From the NCBI GenBank assembly GCA_017442535.1, contig JAFRZL010000032.1, positions 1 through 44,426 of the forward strand: a stretch of DNA of 44,426 bases, written 5' to 3'. This DNA is from Bacillota bacterium (GTDB lineage: Bacteria > Bacillota > Clostridia > Lachnospirales > Bianqueaceae). Shown here piece after piece: positions 41,096 to 44,426 of this stretch (within the stretch, counting starts at the first letter, position 1; each line of letters begins with the position of its first letter). The notes beneath the pieces are model-generated. The model did not search any database. It worked only from the letters and a program-made list of their open reading frames with translations, and had not been told where the DNA came from. Made by a program: the position numbers and the translations under genes.

Positions 41096-42052
41096 TTAAC
41101 TTCCGTCGTTTTCCGAATGACCGGACGCCTCGTGCCTGCTCAGCTCGCGCAGGTCGTACGGTGTCTCCTGATAGACATAATAATTCAGCCAATTGGTATA
41201 CAGAAGTGTCGCGTGCGACCGCCAGGTCTTACGCGGCTGTGCGGAGGGATCATCCCCGGGGAAATAGTTCACGGGCATTTCGATCGGGAGGCCCTTGCCG
41301 AGATCCCGCAGGTATTCATTGCGGAGCGTCACATCATCATACTCGGAATGCCCCGTTACAAATACCTGCCGCCCGTCCCGTGAAGCGATCAGATAGACGC
41401 CCGCATCCTTCGAGCGGCTCAGGATCTGGAGCTCGGGATGGCGCAGCACTTCCTCCTCCGGCGTATAGGTGTGCCTGGAATGCGGTGCAAGGAACACATC
41501 GTCAAACCCCCTGACAAGGAAAGCCTTCCGGTCCAGCCTTTCATGCCAGAAAACGCCGAAAAGCTTTTTGTCCAGCTGTTTCTTAGGGATCCCGTAGTGG
41601 TAGTACAGCCCCGCCTGCGCTCCCCAGCATATGTGGAAAGTCGAAGTCACATGCGTCTTGGTCCACTCCATGATCTCGGTCAGCTCATTCCAGTAGGCGA
41701 CCTCTTCAAAAGGCAGGTGCTCCACCGGAGCCCCGGTAATAATCATACCATCATAGTTCTGGTCCTTCACCTCGTCAAAAGTCTGGTAATGGGCCAGCAG
41801 ATAGTCCTCGCTGGTATGCCTGGATTTATAAGTGGAAACCGCAAGCAGCGTAATCTCCACCTGAAGCGGCGAATTGCTGAGCGCCCGGAGCAGCTGCGTC
41901 TCGGTCTGCTGCTTAAGCGGCATCAGGTTCAGAATCAGTATTTTGAGCTCACGGATATCCTGGTGCGCCGCACGCTCCTCGGTCATGACAAAAATCCTTT
42001 CCTGGCGCAGCAGATCGGCGGCGGGCAGGTGATTCGGTATACGTATCGGCAT
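41096..42052 (-). CDS. metA: Homoserine O-acetyltransferase (MetA type)
   Basis: A 318-residue MetA-family acyltransferase, first step of methionine synthesis from homoserine. The nucleophile Cys142 ([12 protein letters not shown]), the catalytic His235 and Glu237 (TGHSEYDD) and the [17 protein letters not shown] segment are present. Residue 111 is Glu ([15 protein letters not shown]); in this family Glu111 marks use of acetyl-CoA and Gly111 of succinyl-CoA, so the acetyl form is predicted. The start at MPIRIPN is preceded by GGAGG inside the last codons of the HD-domain gene, which it follows by one base. No SAM riboswitch or T-box is seen in front of it. Confidence 0.95.
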   Translation of the reverse strand: MPIRIPNHLPAADLLRQERIFVMTEERAAHQDIRELKILILNLMPLKQQTETQLLRALSNSPLQVEITLLAVSTYKSRHTSEDYLLAHYQTFDEVKDQNYDGMIITGAPVEHLPFEEVAYWNELTEIMEWTKTHVTSTFHICWGAQAGLYYHYGIPKKQLDKKLFGVFWHERLDRKAFLVRGFDDVFLAPHSRHTYTPEEEVLRHPELQILSRSKDAGVYLIASRDGRQVFVTGHSEYDDVTLRNEYLRDLGKGLPIEMPVNYFPGDDPSAQPRKTWRSHATLLYTNWLNYYVYQETPYDLRELSRHEASGHSENDGS

Positions 42053-42053
42053 A

Positions 42054-42545
42054 TTAATCCTCCAGACCAAACATAGTCACAGCAAGCTTTCTGCCACAGG
42101 CAGTTTTGAAAATCGTCCGGACATTGGCAGCGATATGCTCTTTGTCAAGCCCGTGCTCGTAATCATTCACCAGAAAATCCGCTTCTACCAGGATCTGATA
42201 ATCCATGCCGTCAATATCATGATAGGTATGATGGTGCCCCACCAGATAGACGACTCTCTCTACATCCTCCGCGGCAAAACCGATCCGGGTGAGCATCTCT
42301 CGTGCGACACCCATCCCCTCACGCTCCTGCAGCGGGCCGGCGCTGCTCCCGTATTTCTGCAGGGCGGGCCTGATCCCGATATCATGCACCAGCGCGGCAG
42401 CCTCCAGCACCATCAGCGCATGCGGATCCATTCCTTCAGCCAGGCCGATATGCCGCGCAAAACTATGCACTTTCACAAAATGCTGAATCCGCTTCGGACA
42501 ATCCTTCTCATAAGCCACCATGGCATCATATAACTGATCGATCAA
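42054..42545 (-). CDS. HD-domain phosphohydrolase-like protein
   Basis: A 163-residue HD-superfamily protein. Metal ligands are visible as His27 ([10 protein letters not shown]), His54-Asp55 ([10 protein letters not shown]), the GHHHTYHD segment (103-110) and Asp123 (EADFLVND). Such small HD proteins hydrolyse nucleotides or other phosphate esters; the substrate is not evident. The start is TTG 42545, preceded by GAGGGG seven to eight bases upstream; the first ATG (codon 9) has no site. It leads the metA-sbcD-sbcC group and has its own promoter facing the YihY gene. Confidence 0.8.
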   Translation of the reverse strand: MIDQLYDAMVAYEKDCPKRIQHFVKVHSFARHIGLAEGMDPHALMVLEAAALVHDIGIRPALQKYGSSAGPLQEREGMGVAREMLTRIGFAAEDVERVVYLVGHHHTYHDIDGMDYQILVEADFLVNDYEHGLDKEHIAANVRTIFKTACGRKLAVTMFGLED

Positions 42546-42582
42546 AATGCTTCCCCTCTTCTCTGTAAGTTTTTATAGGATG

Positions 42583-42610
42583 ATTATACCACATTCTCAG
42601 CCGTTTGCAA
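42583..42610 (-). promoter_or_regulatory. Promoter of the HD-metA-sbcDC group
   Basis: Minus-strand TTGCAA (42605-42610), a 16-base spacer and TATAAT (42583-42588) in an extended -10 context (TGGTATAAT). Confidence 0.7.
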
Positions 42611-42617
42611 TTGACAC

Positions 42618-42646
42618 TTGACGAAAAAGCAATAATCCGTTATGAT
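42618..42646 (+). promoter_or_regulatory. Promoter of the yihY-folT pair
   Basis: TTGACG (42618-42623), 17 bases, TATGAT (42641-42646). A second TTGACA (42611-42616) lies seven bases upstream, and the divergent promoter's -35 ends just before it. Confidence 0.75.
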
Positions 42647-42679
42647 AAGGGCATAAATTCCGGAAAGGAGGGGCTGCCC

Positions 42680-43597
42680 GTGGTTAAAACTATTCTGATG
42701 GCATTACTGCGCCGTCTGAAGCGCGATGATATCGTGCCGTACGCGGCTCAGATCGCTTTTTACACCAGTCTGTCCGTTATCCCCTTCTTTACTCTGCTGA
42801 GCGGCTGGCTCAGTTCCACATCCATGTTCAATATTCAAGGAATTCTGCAGATGCTTCGTGAGAACGAAGCCATGCCCTCCGCTACCATCGATCTGCTGGA
42901 GATGGCTCTCAGCGGGGCGACCGAATCCATCGGTTTCTTCTCGCTGACCATGCTGCTCGTCCTCTGGTCCTCTTCCCGCATGATCCGCTCGATCATGACT
43001 GCCATTCACATGGCGTACCGCGAGCGTGAAGGCCGTCCGCTGCTGCGCCGCTATCTGATGTCCTTCGGCTACACGCTGCTGCTCGCGATCGGCGTCCTGC
43101 TGCTGCTGATGATGACCGTCTTCGGCGACACCATCCGCCGCGCCCTGCGCACCCTCGGCGTGGACAGCCACATCGTGTCGATCATCTTTACGACGGTCAG
43201 ACCGGTACTGCCGCTCGCCTTTCTGTTCCTGGTTTTCTGGAGCCTTTACTCCTCCGTCCCCTGTAAGAAAATCTCCGCCGCCTATTCTTTGCCCGGCGCG
43301 CTTCTGACGACCGTCTTCACCCTGATCGTCAGCTTATTGTTCTCGCTGATCATCAGCACCGCCACCTCACAGTTCTCCCTGATTTACGGAGGACTTTCCA
43401 GCATTACCCTCGTCCTCTTCTGGTTCTACTGGTATGGCTTCAGCCTGGTCCTGGGCATGGAGCTGAATGCCGTTTTATATGATTTACCCGAGTATAAGCA
43501 GTTCGTGGTCCAGCGGCAGAAGCTCAAACTCATGGAAAAAGAGCAGAAGATGCGCCGTAAATTCGAAAAGCAGCTTCAGGAGGTAGATCAGTCATGA
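42680..43597 (+). CDS. YihY/BrkB-family membrane protein
   Basis: A 305-residue integral membrane protein of the YihY family with six predicted helices, including LLLAIGVLLLLMMTVFGDTI and LPLAFLFLVFWSLYSSVPCK. The family hallmarks YAAQIAFYTSLSVIPFFTLL, near the N-terminus, and YGGLSSITLVLFWFYWYGFS, near the end, are present. The basic/polar C-terminus (QKLKLMEKEQKMRRKFEKQL) is cytoplasmic. The start is GTG 42680, with AAAGGAGG eight bases upstream; there is no ATG at an equivalent place. Function of the family is not firmly known, despite an old ribonuclease BN label. The stop overlaps folT by ATGA. Confidence 0.9.
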   Translation: MVKTILMALLRRLKRDDIVPYAAQIAFYTSLSVIPFFTLLSGWLSSTSMFNIQGILQMLRENEAMPSATIDLLEMALSGATESIGFFSLTMLLVLWSSSRMIRSIMTAIHMAYREREGRPLLRRYLMSFGYTLLLAIGVLLLLMMTVFGDTIRRALRTLGVDSHIVSIIFTTVRPVLPLAFLFLVFWSLYSSVPCKKISAAYSLPGALLTTVFTLIVSLLFSLIISTATSQFSLIYGGLSSITLVLFWFYWYGFSLVLGMELNAVLYDLPEYKQFVVQRQKLKLMEKEQKMRRKFEKQLQEVDQS

Positions 43598-44193
43598 AAT
43601 GGCCCACCTGGAAGGACGCCCGGTCCTTCATCCGCGAACTGCCCTCCAAATTCCCGGAGAGCGCCCGCGAAATGACCCACATCAGTTCCATCACCGGTGC
43701 AGGCCTGGTGCTGGCTCTGAGTATCGTCCTCTCGTATTTTCTGACCTTTTATGTGACGCCCGAGCTGCGCCTCGGCCTGGCCTATCTGGCGACCGCCATG
43801 CTCGGTCTCCTCTACGGGCCCGTCACGGGAGGCATTGTCGCAGGACTTGGTGATATCATTAAATACTTCATCAAGCCGAGCGGCGCTTTTTTCCCCGGCT
43901 ACACACTGACCGCATTTCTGGGCGGCTTTATCTACGGTCTTTTCTTCTACCGCGGCAAAGTCACCTGGACACGCTGCATCCTCTCCAAGACCATCATCAA
44001 CGTCTTTGTCAATCTGGGGCTGAATACGCTCTGGAGCTATATTCTGACCGGCAAAGGCTATATCGGCCTGCTGGTGACGCGCGCCTGGGCCAATCTAGGG
44101 TTGCTGCCCGTCCAGATCATTCTTCTCTACCTCGTCCTTAAAAGTGTGGCGCGCATCGAGCCCCGGATCCACCGCCGCCCCCGTGCCAAATAA
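43594..44193 (+). CDS. folT: Folate ECF transporter S-component
   Basis: A 199-residue substrate-specific subunit of an energy-coupling-factor vitamin importer with about six membrane helices. The folate-type signature LYGPVTGGIVAGLGDIIKYF followed by IKPSGAFFPGYTLTAFLGGF is clear. Positively charged ends and TRAWANLGLLPVQIILLY near the C-terminus fit FolT. It relies on shared EcfA1/EcfA2/EcfT subunits that are not in this window. Translation is coupled to the upstream yihY-type gene (ATGA overlap, with a CAGGAGG site). A terminator follows. Confidence 0.9.
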   Translation: MKWPTWKDARSFIRELPSKFPESAREMTHISSITGAGLVLALSIVLSYFLTFYVTPELRLGLAYLATAMLGLLYGPVTGGIVAGLGDIIKYFIKPSGAFFPGYTLTAFLGGFIYGLFFYRGKVTWTRCILSKTIINVFVNLGLNTLWSYILTGKGYIGLLVTRAWANLGLLPVQIILLYLVLKSVARIEPRIHRRPRAK

Positions 44194-44245
44194 AATGTAA
44201 TCAACACAGTCGCCGCCCCACTCACGGACGGCAGCGGTAAATCAG

Positions 44246-44274
44246 CCCCGCCGGCTTAGCCGGCGGGGTTCCTT
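44246..44274 (+). terminator. Terminator after folT
   Basis: CCCCGCCGGC, TTA and GCCGGCGGGG form a perfect 10-pair stem followed by TTCCTTT. The repeat array begins immediately after. Confidence 0.8.
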
Positions 44275-44282
44275 TGCAATGC

Positions 44283-44426
44283 CTATGCACGTGCATAGCG
44301 TTTCCTGCCAATGCCTATGCACGTGCATAGCGTTTCCTGCCAATGTCTATGCACGTGCATAGCGTTCCCCGCCAAGGCCTATGCACGTGCATAGCTTTCC
44401 CCGCCAGTGTCTATGCACGTGCATAG
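44283..44426. repeat. Tandem array of a 16-bp palindrome with 32-bp period
   Basis: CTATGCACGTGCATAG occurs five times without any change at 44283-44298, 44315-44330, 44347-44362, 44379-44394 and 44411-44426, exactly 32 bases apart. The 16-base spacers are related to one another (CGTTTCCTGCCAATGC, then one, three and six changes), so only the palindrome is strictly kept. The array continues past the window edge. It could be a cluster of protein-binding sites or an intergenic repeat family. Confidence 0.95.

Noticed and set aside
42546..42604. SAM riboswitch or T-box controlling metA
   Set aside because: The only leader ahead of the HD-metA pair is about 35 bases long, too short for either, and metA itself follows the HD gene by one base.
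44283..44426. CRISPR array
   Set aside because: The 32-bp periodicity looks CRISPR-like, but the 16-base spacers are variants of one sequence instead of unique, they are too short, and the repeat is a full palindrome. No cas gene is near.

Overview
The window looks like a piece of chromosome from a plant-fibre-degrading member of the Clostridia (Bacillota), probably a gut or rumen Lachnospiraceae/Oscillospirales type. The reasons are strong AGGAGG ribosome-binding sites, frequent 4-base ATGA gene overlaps, textbook TTGACA-17-TATAAT promoters, lipoproteins with Ser/Glu/Lys-rich stalks, an ECF folate transporter S-component, a NrtR-type regulator and a B. subtilis lpl/yetA-like pectin locus. 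The species cannot be fixed from the sequence alone. Nearly all genes are on the minus strand, so transcription runs mainly from high to low coordinates.

Layout from left to right. (1) 1-1259: an unrecognised partial gene and a zinc-type macrodomain protein, with one promoter. (2) 1320-15275: a rhamnogalacturonan-type sugar locus. A divergent promoter pair shares one operator between a small HTH gene (plus strand) and an importer operon (minus strand): lplB, lplC, lplA and two coupled YetA/PL26-like genes. A third YetA-like gene follows under its own promoter. It is separated from the second by a degenerate IS3-type element and an AT-rich membrane-anchored gene. (3) 15591-19011: an NAD-salvage operon, nrtR-pncA-methyltransferase-pncB, with a palindrome over the nrtR start site. 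(4) 19145-20724: an NCS2 (uracil-type) permease behind a perfect-consensus promoter and a leader that can fold into a terminator or an alternative structure. (5) 20765-31632: a six-gene run without visible internal terminators. It holds a highly unusual EF-Tu paralogue fused to Sel1 repeats, two M6-like metalloprotease lipoproteins, a membrane-tethered PstS-like protein, an alpha/alpha-barrel glycoside hydrolase and the ribosome-quality-control factor RqcH. (6) 31685-32594: a stand-alone OB-fold lipoprotein. (7) 32654-42610: HD-domain protein, metA (acetyl-CoA type), sbcD, sbcC, then a complete sugar ABC importer (ATPase, two permeases, binding protein). (8) 42618-44426 (plus strand): a YihY-type membrane protein and folT, followed by a terminator and a striking tandem array of a 16-bp perfect palindrome at an exact 32-bp period that runs off the window.

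Functionally, the lpl importer lacks its own ATPase and probably imports pectin-derived oligosaccharides for the signal-less, presumably cytoplasmic YetA-like proteins. The MsmX/UgpC-type ATPase at 36045-37148 is a candidate energiser for it as well as for its own importer. The most unusual items are the EF-Tu-Sel1 fusion and its genomic company, the 32-bp palindrome array, the NCS2 leader attenuator, and the methyltransferase embedded in the NAD-salvage operon.
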